DNA of 42,741 bases from a virus. The translations under genes and the position numbers were made by a program. The DNA is taken from IMG/VR virus record IMGVR_UViG_3300030329_001707, positions 1 through 42,741 of that record. One strand, 5' to 3'. Under the pieces are notes generated by a model, which saw only the letters and a list, made by a program, of their open reading frames with translations, was not told where the DNA came from and ran no database searches. Position 1 is the first letter of the stretch, and the number at the start of each line of letters is the position of its first letter. This document shows, piece by piece, positions 35,903 through 42,741 of the stretch.

Positions 35903-37671
35903 CACAAACCAGCTTTCTGCATTTCTTTAACTCTATCTGCTACCAAATCTCTAGAACTGCCTCCTCCGGAACTTGGGGGGGCAGATTGACTCGCCTGAGC
36001 TTCCATTGCTGCTTGCTGTTGCTGCTGCTGTAGCATCATTGCCATCATTTCCATGTCAATCAATTCTCCCAATTCTGGAACATTCATGGCATCACCAAGT
36101 TTCTTCAGCAAAGAATCCCAATCCAAAAACGGAGTTTGAGGAATAATTTGAGCAGCCTGGACAACTAAGCCAAACGCATCAGAAGCCCTTTTCTGCAACA
36201 AAGGCTCATTAGATTTTTGCATAGAATATGTGTCAATTTCAAGTTCAAGATCTTGATAACTGGCGCCAGTAATCTGGGCAGCAATACCGCCTTGGAATAT
36301 AGGCTCTTCTACACCAAGTTGCATAGCCGCTTCTTTTCCTAGAGGGAATACAACTCTATCGTCGTGGTACAAATACCATCCAACTTTGTTCATTACATTT
36401 CTTACGGCATCTTGATATTGCCGATGAATATGTGCAAACCTAAGACCACCAGCAGATTCAGCAACTTGTACTTCCGTAGCAGTAGCTTCACCAGTAACAA
36501 CGCCTCGCTGGGCATCCTGAACACCACTATTTCTATCAAGCCTTTCCCTTGCAACCTGCATATAGGTTAGTTGCTGGTTAGTAATACCACCCATTTCAAT
36601 GGGAATAATGCTATCTTTATCAATTCCATCTACAGGAATAACATAATTATCAGGCTGATTTTTAACGTCCTGAACAAGTTTCTTGTTTTTCGCATCTACA
36701 AGAACAAGCCTTTTATATTGTGCAGCAGACCTAGTTGCTGATCTGACATGCTCATTAAGCTCCATAGCTTGAGGAAGAGTAGCAACAAGAGGTGAAAGAG
36801 GATAAGGGCAATCAGGAACACTATAAGATCCAAATAGAGTATAAGGCCCTGAAGGGGGGCCATAATATGGTCTTGGCTTTCTTATGAAATCAGCACGAAC
36901 CGAATCTTCTCCAGAATCATTTCCAGAAACAGCCATAGTATAAATAGATCCATTGAATCCAAATTCAGGACCAGGAGACTGTTCATGATGAATTTCTGGG
37001 ACCCATACTTCATAACACACCAATTCATTTCTAGTTGGAGATGATCCGGACTTATCTCTCATTTCATTTACATTATCGTCAGTAGACAAGGCTTCAATAA
37101 CATCAGCATTCCAAGACGGATCCACACTGGCTTCCATCAAAAGATCTGATTTATCCCTGATCCACCTATGCCCACAATATCTTGCTTCCGAAATATCCGT
37201 TGCAATAGGATCCATAAACCAACGCTTAGGACTAATTCTATAAATTGTAGGCCAATGGGGCGCGCCTGCATCAATAGTTTCATACCCCATAATTTGTTCT
37301 TCAAGGGTAATACAAACACCGAAACCCAAAAGCATGTCGTAAGCAATACGCTGCAAAACACGCCTTGCATCAACATCCCTAATCCAACGATTTATTCCAT
37401 GCTCAAGAGAAATTGCAATTCCACCCTGAGTAGCAGGCCTACGAGTTGCCACATTAACTCTAGGATTGTCATAAATTAGTCTAGGAACAGTAAGACTCAA
37501 ATATTCATAAACATGATTTTCAGGAAGATAGTTATCAGTTCCGGTACTTCCTCGGTAAGCAGGACCAATAAACTGTTCTACCAAATCATCAAAATATTCA
37601 AGATGCTCATCCCTAAAGGCTTCAGCAGATTGAATTTCGTCATACAAATTTTCAGGAGTAACATCAAGCAT
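35902..37671 (-). CDS. Portal protein
   Basis: 589 residues from the ATG at 37671, which overlaps the stop of the small basic gene (ATGCTTGA). Features include YDEIQSAEAFRDEHLEYFDD near the N-terminus, YGPPSGPYTLFGSYSVPDCP, the 'G....QR....GEATATEVQ' region (QDAQRGVVTGEATATEVQVA) that precedes the crown helices, and a Gln/Met-rich C-terminal helix (MMAMMLQQQQQQAAMEAQAS). The dodecameric portal is the DNA gate of the capsid. The lineage resembles portal proteins of T7-like/environmental podoviruses. Placement after the terminase genes agrees. Confidence 0.75.
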   Translation of the reverse strand: MLDVTPENLYDEIQSAEAFRDEHLEYFDDLVEQFIGPAYRGSTGTDNYLPENHVYEYLSLTVPRLIYDNPRVNVATRRPATQGGIAISLEHGINRWIRDVDARRVLQRIAYDMLLGFGVCITLEEQIMGYETIDAGAPHWPTIYRISPKRWFMDPIATDISEARYCGHRWIRDKSDLLMEASVDPSWNADVIEALSTDDNVNEMRDKSGSSPTRNELVCYEVWVPEIHHEQSPGPEFGFNGSIYTMAVSGNDSGEDSVRADFIRKPRPYYGPPSGPYTLFGSYSVPDCPYPLSPLVATLPQAMELNEHVRSATRSAAQYKRLVLVDAKNKKLVQDVKNQPDNYVIPVDGIDKDSIIPIEMGGITNQQLTYMQVARERLDRNSGVQDAQRGVVTGEATATEVQVAESAGGLRFAHIHRQYQDAVRNVMNKVGWYLYHDDRVVFPLGKEAAMQLGVEEPIFQGGIAAQITGASYQDLELEIDTYSMQKSNEPLLQKRASDAFGLVVQAAQIIPQTPFLDWDSLLKKLGDAMNVPELGELIDMEMMAMMLQQQQQQAAMEAQASQSAPPSSGGGSSRDLVADRVKEMQKAGL

Positions 37672-37843
37672 TGTTTTCAAATTCCGATCTTACTTTATCC
37701 TGCCTTGCTTGTTTAGAAGCCTTTTTGACAGCATTTTTTCTTGTAGAACCACTCCTAATCATTTTTTCAATACGATTAGCAGTAATCTTTCGTTTTCGGT
37801 TTTTTCCAGATTTAGAATACAAATCAATAACCGCCAGCTTCAT
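37664..37843 (-). CDS. Small basic protein
   Basis: 59 residues from the ATG at 37843, overlapping the end of the Gly/Gln-rich gene by 20 bases and the portal start by 8. Sequence MKLAVIDLYSKSGKNRKRKI, then ANRIEKMIRSGSTRKNAVKK; net charge strongly positive. Could bind DNA or RNA or be a minor capsid component. Longer versions of the frame run antiparallel to nothing but overlap the upstream gene heavily and look non-coding. Confidence 0.55.
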   Translation of the reverse strand: MKLAVIDLYSKSGKNRKRKITANRIEKMIRSGSTRKNAVKKASKQARQDKVRSEFENNA

Positions 37844-38444
37844 ATCGTTCTCTAAATTGATTTCTAAATTGTCCAAAATCAAATTGAGGCCTTTGCTGCC
37901 TTTGCTGCCCCATTCCTCCAAACATATTCCCATAACCGCCACCACCTCCAAACATGCTTGCCATAGCTTGCATTGGACTAGCAAATTGAGGTCCACCTCC
38001 CCCACCCATAGCAGCTCTGAACATTTGCTGTACTTGTTGGCCAGGGAAAAATCCTCCCGGAATAACATTTTGAGTACTGGGCATATATCCCAACTGTTGC
38101 ATCTGACCAAGAATATCTGCTTGATGACTTTTAGTTTGTTGCCGTCGCTGTTCCGCTTCCTTACTTTGGTAATCCCTTTTCATTTCCTCAAACATAAGTT
38201 GATGCGGACCCATAGTACCGGAAGTTTTAAAATTCCTACGCCTTCCTTCCCATTCTTGGGCAGCCAATTGAGCCATATTGGTTTGCCAAGGGCTAACATC
38301 AAACTGCCAACCACCGTAGCCACGGTTATATTCACCATGAACTCCACCACCACCGCCACCACTATTTGCCCAACCTGAAGGAGAATAGACTCCTTGCCGA
38401 TAATTGGCGGGATCATTTCTTGGGTTATAACCTTTATTGCCCAT
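37824..38444 (-). CDS. Gly/Gln-rich low-complexity structural-like protein
   Basis: 206 residues with AGGAG before the ATG at 38444. Residues 25-45 contain GGGGGGVHG; the C-terminal half is Gly/Gln/Phe/Met-rich (MFGGGGGYGNMFGGMGQQRQ). Between them is a helix (MTFEEMKRDYQ-like, here MFEEMKRDYQSKEAEQRRQQ). Low complexity prevents family recognition. It is in the head gene cluster beside the portal, so a minor head protein or an intrinsically disordered assembly factor are the options. Confidence 0.55.
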   Translation of the reverse strand: MGNKGYNPRNDPANYRQGVYSPSGWANSGGGGGGVHGEYNRGYGGWQFDVSPWQTNMAQLAAQEWEGRRRNFKTSGTMGPHQLMFEEMKRDYQSKEAEQRRQQTKSHQADILGQMQQLGYMPSTQNVIPGGFFPGQQVQQMFRAAMGGGGGPQFASPMQAMASMFGGGGGYGNMFGGMGQQRQQRPQFDFGQFRNQFRERYEAGGY

Positions 38445-38446
38445 TA

Positions 38447-38599
38447 CTAATAACTCCTTTTAGTAGCCTTTCGCCTTACTTTTCCAGCAGGCTTGTTCTT
38501 TTTCATTTTTGCAGTCGCTCTTTTGGCGGCAGCCTTACCAGCCTTAGAATAGGGGAAATTTTTAACTTTACCAGTTTTAGGATCTTTAACTTTTGGCAT
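38447..38599 (-). CDS. Small very basic protein (PKVKDPKTGK type)
   Basis: 50 residues from the ATG at 38599. Starts MPKVKDPKTGKVKNFPYSKA, ends in Lys/Arg-rich repeats (AAAKRATAKMKKNKPAGK). The opening 'P.vkdpktGK.k.FpYs..G' is a small conserved phage protein I have seen near terminase/portal genes without a function. It is preferred over an 81-residue version because GGAG precedes this ATG and the extra N-terminus lies in AT-rich intergenic sequence. A DNA- or RNA-contact role is plausible. Confidence 0.6.
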   Translation of the reverse strand: MPKVKDPKTGKVKNFPYSKAGKAAAKRATAKMKKNKPAGKVRRKATKRSY

Positions 38600-38612
38600 A
38601 ACGTCTAACTCC

Positions 38613-38641
38613 ATTAAAGGCAATATAAAAAAACTTGCCAA
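38613..38641 (-). promoter_or_regulatory. Possible leftward sigma70-like promoter
   Basis: Minus-strand TTGGCA (38641-38636), 17 bases, TTTAAT (38618-38613): each one base from consensus. It sits in the 79-base gap 38600-38678. Against it, the expected start site (about 38606) would cut off the GGAG at 38612-38609, and the gap is AT-rich, so chance is possible. Confidence 0.35.
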
Positions 38642-38678
38642 GAAAAAGGGATTTAAATACAGCCGTTTCAAATTACGA

Positions 38679-38897
38679 CTATTCATTTTCAATTATACGA
38701 GCATATTTGCCGCAATCACTTATTTCATAACCATTGTCTTCAGCCATTTGCATTGTCATACAAGGGCATTCCCAAGCATGAATATCACACCTGGGACACC
38801 ACCATTCTTCACATAATTCACAGCGATCCCAATCATCATAATCATATATTCTTTCCCATTCGGATTCACAATTCTTCGATGAAATCGTCAAGTTCAA
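38679..38897 (-). CDS. Cysteine-rich Zn-binding small protein
   Basis: Up to 72 residues, starting at a TTG (38897 or 38891, AAGGAA upstream). The middle has RCELCEEWWCPRCDIHAWEC, then PC: six cysteines in CxxC pairs with a His, compatible with a zinc knuckle or treble-clef. The rest is acidic. It starts inside the previous gene (32-base overlap or less). Function unknown; the start codon is uncertain. Confidence 0.5.
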   Translation of the reverse strand: MNLTISSKNCESEWERIYDYDDWDRCELCEEWWCPRCDIHAWECPCMTMQMAEDNGYEISDCGKYARIIENE

Positions 38898-39177
38898 ATT
38901 CCTTACAGTGTGTTTGCATTAACTCTATAACAAGTTTAAGTAAAGAAACCGGATCACCCGCAGCAACTACAACCCAAGGGAATTCCTCCCTACTTGTCTG
39001 AACATAGCCAATACCTGAAAACTCATCATCTTCTTTCATATATTCCAAAGCCAATTCAAGTATTTTAGGAACATGAGGATTGAGATGATCTTCTTCAATT
39101 TCAGAAGTTATTGAACAAAAATCTCCAAACCAATCACTGTCTTCAGTGCCTTTAAAACGATTACCAAAATCCACCAT
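38866..39177 (-). CDS. Hypothetical acidic protein after the large terminase
   Basis: 103 residues from the ATG at 39177, overlapping the terminase stop by 17 bases. Acidic and mixed: FCSITSEIEEDHLNPHVPKI, LELALEYMKEDDEFSGIGYV, EFPWVVVAAGDPVSLLKLVI, ELMQTHCKEFELDDFIEEL. Looks like a small globular alpha/beta protein. No family recognised; it may help packaging or be unrelated. Confidence 0.6.
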   Translation of the reverse strand: MVDFGNRFKGTEDSDWFGDFCSITSEIEEDHLNPHVPKILELALEYMKEDDEFSGIGYVQTSREEFPWVVVAAGDPVSLLKLVIELMQTHCKEFELDDFIEEL

Positions 39178-41113
39178 CTTCTGTCTCCCACACTTCTTCG
39201 TGTTTTAGAACATCGCCCATTGAACCGGGTTCATATTCTATAGTAGGTTTGACAAATCGAGGGGCTTCAGAACGCATGTATACACAGCCAGCGTAAGCAA
39301 TAACTCTATCTCCATGCGCTTCTTTTGCCCCAGTAGTTTCATCTCTAAGAAGGCCGGGGCCAATACTTCCATTATCCATATAAACGTATTCCAGCATTTC
39401 TCCCAAGCCCTTCTTGCTTGGAATATATATTTCATTTGTACTCATTGCCCTGGACAATCCACTCAGGAAAATACGCTTTGATTTCCTATCAGGCTTCCAT
39501 CCATATTCTCTAGTTCTTCTGGATGTTCTTTGCCCTAATTGTCTGCGAAAATACACGTTGGAATAATCCAAGCGACAAATATCTTCGTACCATGCTTCTC
39601 CCGGTCCCGCCGCTTCCCATCCCAAAAACGCTTCTTTTTCTCCTCCTGAAAATACTGTTCTTCCTGCATGTGCAATTTCTTCAGACAACGCAAGTGGCCC
39701 TGTGTAAGCATCTACAAACTCCGCAACTATTTCCCCAGTATTACAATTCATTACCGCTACAGCACTATTGCTTTTTCCCTTTCCGGCAGAAATATCAGCA
39801 AACATAACAAAGTTGCATTCAAGGTCTGGAACTCCATTTTTATCCAATTCGCACCAGACAAACCATCTACCCCTTTTATCTTTAACAAATTGTCCGGCTT
39901 CTAATTCGCATCTAATTGGATCTCTTCCGTATTGAGCAAGATGTTGCGTTACAGATATAGAATTAAAGAAAAGATCTCCTGAAGTAGTATGGTCAATCAA
40001 GATATTCTGACCAATATCCGCAGGGTCTTTACGACGCTTTAATTCAACATCAAACCAAGGGGTCCAGTAATAGCCTCTTCCAGCAATTCCTGTCAATTCA
40101 CCATCTTTATCGACTCTCCACTCTCTACCTCGACCTTTTTCAGGATGGTCCCAGTATCCCAAAGTTATTACTTTAGGCGTACCGTCAATTAATCCAGCAT
40201 TCCTTTGGTTGGTAAATTCAGTACCAGGACCAATAGGAGTACTATTCCCGATCCGACAAGCCGTGGTATCAGCAGCAGCACGCCAAGCATCTGTAGCGTG
40301 ATCCATAGCAGCCATTTCGTCAAACAGAATAAAGGTTCGACGGCCACCACGACCAACGTGACCAGTAGTCGCTTGACCACTAATAGTCGCATCGGTAATT
40401 GGGTTAGTTAGCTGCATGTGGTTTCGGCATTGCCCACCACGCCTAAACAGTTCAGGCTTCCCCGGCAACATCCATTCTGGCAACCGATCAATAATATAAT
40501 CAATTTTCCAAAACAATGTATCAGGGTCGCCTCGTCGGTCTACCAGATCCTCAACACGGCTAACAACCATAAGCTGAGCATCTTTTCTAAACAACCAGTA
40601 ATAGACCGCAATCGAAACTGCCAGCCAACTAGCCCCCATATCTCTTGACTTGTCAAGGATCAGATCGACACCAGTATCAATGGCATCTACAATATCGCAA
40701 ACAACGGAATCCTGAACTGGCCATGTGATAAATGGCACATGATGTTCAGATGCGGGAATTTCTTTCCCTTCTTCATTTACTGCTTTAACCACATAAGTCC
40801 AGGCAAACATATTAAACCAGAACAACGGGCTGTCTTTGCAGTAATTTCTCAGTAACTCTTGCTCGTCTTCATTATTTATCGCCGCCTCTAGAAGCCACTC
40901 TCTTGCTTCCAGATTTTCGTATAACCTTTTGGGAACCAGAAACTTTGTTGCTGGATCCTCCCAATAGCTTGGGGCTTCCAGTAGATGCGTCTTCAATTGG
41001 TTCGATACGACTTCTTCTGTCACGAATAGTTTCCAAAAGTTCTTCTGTAGTCCTTCCGTGACGAACACTGATGTCTCCGCCGTCAGGACCACTAATTTCA
41101 TGCCTATTAGCAA
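39161..41113 (-). CDS. terL: Terminase large subunit (packaging ATPase/nuclease)
   Basis: Up to 650 residues; the start is unclear because 242 bases overlap the small subunit. Start options in frame are ATG 41101, GTG 41023 and TTG 40996; the family-like region begins around REWLLEAAINNEDEQELLRN. Visible motifs: Walker A-like DLILDKSRDMGASWL, Walker B TFILFDEM, coupling motif STPIG, and the nuclease Asp residues in MFADISAGKGKS and HGDRVIAYAG, with LGWEAAGPGEAW between. The deviant Walker A (KSRDMGAS) is normal for many phage terminases. It translocates DNA through the portal and cuts it. Long overlap with terS is unusual. Confidence 0.85.
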   Translation of the reverse strand: MLIGMKLVVLTAETSVFVTEGLQKNFWKLFVTEEVVSNQLKTHLLEAPSYWEDPATKFLVPKRLYENLEAREWLLEAAINNEDEQELLRNYCKDSPLFWFNMFAWTYVVKAVNEEGKEIPASEHHVPFITWPVQDSVVCDIVDAIDTGVDLILDKSRDMGASWLAVSIAVYYWLFRKDAQLMVVSRVEDLVDRRGDPDTLFWKIDYIIDRLPEWMLPGKPELFRRGGQCRNHMQLTNPITDATISGQATTGHVGRGGRRTFILFDEMAAMDHATDAWRAAADTTACRIGNSTPIGPGTEFTNQRNAGLIDGTPKVITLGYWDHPEKGRGREWRVDKDGELTGIAGRGYYWTPWFDVELKRRKDPADIGQNILIDHTTSGDLFFNSISVTQHLAQYGRDPIRCELEAGQFVKDKRGRWFVWCELDKNGVPDLECNFVMFADISAGKGKSNSAVAVMNCNTGEIVAEFVDAYTGPLALSEEIAHAGRTVFSGGEKEAFLGWEAAGPGEAWYEDICRLDYSNVYFRRQLGQRTSRRTREYGWKPDRKSKRIFLSGLSRAMSTNEIYIPSKKGLGEMLEYVYMDNGSIGPGLLRDETTGAKEAHGDRVIAYAGCVYMRSEAPRFVKPTIEYEPGSMGDVLKHEEVWETEDGGFW

Positions 41114-41375
41114 ACAATCTAGGATGCAAGGCTTTGCTTAAATGCACTAGAAGGGGAACATTCCCATCCATCGCAAGTTCACGGCATTTTTCAAGTATTG
41201 TGTCTTTAGACTGTGCATCAGCTTCTTCAAACGCTTCAGCATATAATTCATTTTTTTGCCACTCATAATGTTTCTTTCTTGCCACATTTGCTGCTCTAGC
41301 AGCACCACTGACAGTACCACATTGAACATAAGCCGCAAGAAACCTATGTTGGTTAATAGTCAGCTTTCGACGCAT
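40872..41375 (-). CDS. terS: Terminase small subunit
   Basis: 167 residues from the ATG at 41375, directly after the stop of a small basic gene (TAGATG). N-terminal helix-turn-helix (NQHRFLAAYVQCGTVSGAAR, AANVARKKHYEWQKNELYAE), then an oligomerisation helix (FEEADAQSKDTILEKCRELA, DGNVPLLVHLSKALHP) and a basic, disordered C-terminus. This is the usual organisation of phage small terminases, which recognise viral DNA and present it to the large subunit encoded next. Confidence 0.75.
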   Translation of the reverse strand: MRRKLTINQHRFLAAYVQCGTVSGAARAANVARKKHYEWQKNELYAEAFEEADAQSKDTILEKCRELAMDGNVPLLVHLSKALHPRLFANRHEISGPDGGDISVRHGRTTEELLETIRDRRSRIEPIEDASTGSPKLLGGSSNKVSGSQKVIRKSGSKRVASRGGDK

Positions 41376-41537
41376 CTAATGCCCATTTTTCTTCTTTGAT
41401 TTACCGCGTGCGGCTGACGCGCCTTTGCCGCCTGCACCACGTTTTCTAGGGGCACTTCTGCTGGCCCTAGCCATTCTTGCTGATGTCTTAGCACCTCTTT
41501 GCTTCGACGAAATACTTGACCCACCACCTCTAGGCAT
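41376..41537 (-). CDS. 53-residue extremely basic protein
   Basis: Reading frame from the ATG at 41537 to the TAG at 41376, abutting terS. Composed mainly of Gly, Ser, Lys, Arg and Ala: PRGGGSSISSKQRGAKTSAR, ARASRSAPRKRGAGGKGASA, ending GKSKKKNGH. It resembles histone-tail-like or nucleoid-type low-complexity peptides. Tight packing between genes and a clean start and stop support it. It could bind DNA during packaging. Unrecognised. Confidence 0.6.
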   Translation of the reverse strand: MPRGGGSSISSKQRGAKTSARMARASRSAPRKRGAGGKGASAARGKSKKKNGH

Positions 41538-41545
41538 AACTCACC

Positions 41546-41887
41546 TCACATCTTCTCGTAATAAAGGTTTATTGTTCTAGGAACAGACATAGTTGACGCT
41601 GTTGCCTTGAGCGGACCTCTGCAATAAGCACCCGACCCATCATTAAAGTTTGTGGGGTGCATATCAGTTAGATCAACAGTTCCTGAAAACAGTCGCATTC
41701 CGTTTGCCGTGTCTTCAAGAGTCAACGTAAAAGAATTAGATATTCCGCCAGAACCGTCCACAGTGAACTGCTTCAGGTGTCCAACCACATTTTCTGTAGT
41801 TGTTGCGTTGCCGCCGCCGGATGTGACATTGATTGTCAACACGCACAAATCCCCGTCACGCTCAGTATTCGTAACTGTTACACCCAT
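41546..41887 (-). CDS. Structural-like protein, paralogue of its upstream neighbour
   Basis: 113 residues. Beta-rich: VTVTNTERDGDLCVLTINVT, NVVGHLKQFTVDGSGGISNS, FTLTLEDTANGMRLFSGTVD and GSGAYCRGPLKATAS near the end. The next gene upstream (41889-42230) is also 113 residues and shares the order RDGxLCxLT, VVG, TLTLEDTxNGMxLF and GAYCRGPLKAT, so they are tandem duplicates. The pattern is like small virion decoration or fibre-shaft proteins. Both are translated in one unit. Confidence 0.6.
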   Translation of the reverse strand: MGVTVTNTERDGDLCVLTINVTSGGGNATTTENVVGHLKQFTVDGSGGISNSFTLTLEDTANGMRLFSGTVDLTDMHPTNFNDGSGAYCRGPLKATASTMSVPRTINLYYEKM

Positions 41888-41888
41888 G

Positions 41889-42230
41889 TCACATCCTGAT
41901 GTAGTAAATTACAAATGTTTGCGTATCTGCATTAGCAATACTGGAAACAGTTGCCTTTAGTGGACCTCTGCAATACGCGCCACCACCGGCGTTTACACTG
42001 TCAGGAGTAATGTCGCCAGAACCAAAGCTAGACTTGGTAAATAGAGTCATACCGTTAGAGGTGTCTTCAAGCGTAAGCGTACACGTTTGGCTGCCTGATT
42101 GAGTAACCGCGACTTGGACGATTTGGCCGACTACCGTATTGCCAGTAGTCACATTGCCATTAGCGTCAGCCGTCACCGTCAGGGTGCAAAGAACACCGTC
42201 TCGCTGATGTGATGAAATTGCTACAGCCAT
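41889..42230 (-). CDS. Structural-like protein, paralogue of its downstream neighbour
   Basis: 113 residues from the ATG at 42230, which overlaps the previous stop (TAATG). Same strand order and motifs as its tandem copy: RDGVLCTLTVTADANGNVTT, TCTLTLEDTSNGMTLFTKSS, GGAYCRGPLKATVSSIANAD, ending FVIYYIRM. The copies differ at most other positions, so the duplication is old and the shared motif CRGPLKAT is probably structurally important. Function inferred as virion component only. Confidence 0.6.
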   Translation of the reverse strand: MAVAISSHQRDGVLCTLTVTADANGNVTTGNTVVGQIVQVAVTQSGSQTCTLTLEDTSNGMTLFTKSSFGSGDITPDSVNAGGGAYCRGPLKATVSSIANADTQTFVIYYIRM

Positions 42231-42361
42231 TACTTACACCCGCCCTTGCATTTGCTCCAAGGCATCTTGTTGTAGAGCCAGCAAAAAAAGCCCGTACACT
42301 GAAGTGCTGCACCAACCACAATTCCGCCACCAATAGCCAAACACAGAGTTGAAATATCCAT
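42230..42361 (-). CDS. 43-residue membrane microprotein with C-terminal cysteines
   Basis: Starts at the ATG at 42361 in TAATG overlap with the preceding gene and ends in a TAATG overlap with the following one, so it is an integral part of the coupled array. One membrane helix (TLCLAIGGGIVVGAALQCTG), aromatic interface (FFCWLYNKMPW) and a Lys/Cys tail (SKCKGGCK). Five cysteines in 43 residues is unusual. Position next to the lipoprotein-like gene fits a lysis or envelope role; unproved. Confidence 0.65.
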   Translation of the reverse strand: MDISTLCLAIGGGIVVGAALQCTGFFCWLYNKMPWSKCKGGCK

Positions 42362-42741
42362 TATTCTTTAACATCCTTTTTGGAATCAAATTTAGGATCC
42401 ATAATATGGTCCAAGACCTTTTTAACTGATCCTGGAGTCAGATTTTCTTCCGGAACCTGATATTTGATATAGTTTCCACGATTTTCCAGCCTACGTTTAA
42501 CCTTCCATTTCATCCAAGCAACACCACAGACGTAGGCAACTCCGACAATAGCTAGAAATCCAAGGCCCAAAGACACGGGCAAAACAAGATTTCCCAAAAC
42601 TTCAAACGCAAATGCGGGTAGAACAGCCAGGGTGAGGCCAACAGCTAAAAGACTAATTGCAGTACCTTTTGCCCCACTAATAAGAGCAACTACCCCGCCC
42701 AAAAGGGCAATAAATCCAACAACCGTAAGGGGCCACAAGAA
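42361..42741 (-). CDS. Lipoprotein-like membrane protein, 3' part (gene begins at 357)
   Basis: The reading frame is open to the right edge and ends at the TAA at 42361-42363. From 42559 to 42741 it duplicates the left end; 42361-42558 supplies the C-terminal 65 codons missing there (SLGLG-FLAIVGVAYVCGVAW, then a Lys/Arg/Asp-rich tail ending KFDSKKDVKE). Joined to 1-357 this yields one 184-residue protein with an N-terminal possible lipobox and three hydrophobic helices. No independent start codon exists in this part, apart from a TTG that is simply internal. Confidence 0.75.
   Translation of the reverse strand, partial: FLWPLTVVGFIALLGGVVALISGAKGTAISLLAVGLTLAVLPAFAFEVLGNLVLPVSLGLGFLAIVGVAYVCGVAWMKWKVKRRLENRGNYIKYQVPEENLTPGSVKKVLDHIMDPKFDSKKDVKE
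42559..42741. repeat. Right copy of contig-terminal direct repeat
   Basis: Matches 1-183 with 12 substitutions, all before position 42665, then 77 identical bases to the end. See the left copy for interpretation. Confidence 0.85.

Noticed and set aside
1-42741. Prophage or integrated element
   Set aside because: No integrase, no attachment sites, no bacterial genes at either side; terminal overlap indicates a free circular or permuted genome.

Overview
The window looks like an almost complete genome of a tailed double-stranded DNA phage with a podovirus-type (short-tailed) virion. The evidence is a small/large terminase pair, a portal, a scaffold-like protein, a capsid protein, an adaptor and a nozzle-like tail protein, with no tape measure, tail sheath or integrase and no bacterial flanks. 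The first 183 bases and the last 183 bases are a direct repeat (171/183 identical; the final 77 bases are exact). One gene runs off the right edge and resumes on the left, so I read the contig as a circular map of about 42,558 bp whose overlapping ends come from two strain variants. The host cannot be named from the sequence. No DNA polymerase, primase, RNA polymerase or endolysin is recognisable, so replication probably uses host enzymes.

Layout. (1) 1-855, minus strand: end of the map with a small membrane protein and a lipoprotein-like membrane protein (possible lysis genes) plus one unknown. (2) 856-1628: a winged-helix regulator read leftward, then a control region with a sigma70-like promoter and a large palindrome. 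(3) 1629-6453, plus strand: a run of small, mostly unknown early genes. It includes a Zn-ribbon protein, a DUF3846-like protein and a possible sliding-clamp-like protein, and ends in a good intrinsic terminator at 6478-6535. (4) 6496-11858, minus strand: DNA metabolism, with a nuclease/resolvase-like protein, helicase-loader-like and initiator-like proteins, a winged-helix protein, an SSB-like protein, an ERF annealing protein, a RecE/lambda-exo-type nuclease and a metallophosphoesterase. (5) 11873-30675: a 3653-residue giant protein (methyltransferase plus Strawberry-notch-type helicase) followed upstream by two internal-virion-like proteins and a 1592-residue tail protein. (6) 30677-42558: adaptor, head and packaging genes, plus small basic, Zn-binding and paralogous structural proteins.

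How it fits together. Regions 4-6 and 1 form one leftward, tightly overlapping array (TAATG, TGATG and ATGCTTGA junctions). The early plus-strand operon is the only rightward block. The DNA set (exonuclease, ERF annealer, SSB, initiator, loader, resolvase) is a recombination plus host-replisome-recruitment kit. The giant protein is placed like an ejected virion protein and may protect or remodel incoming DNA, as DarB-like polyvalent proteins are thought to do.

The most unusual feature is at 1585-2985. Three successive early genes are each bracketed by a private pair of about 30-nt inverted repeats. The pairs share a common frame but differ inside, and each left arm has changed in step with its own right arm. 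This looks like selected base pairing across whole genes, and I do not recognise it as any described element.
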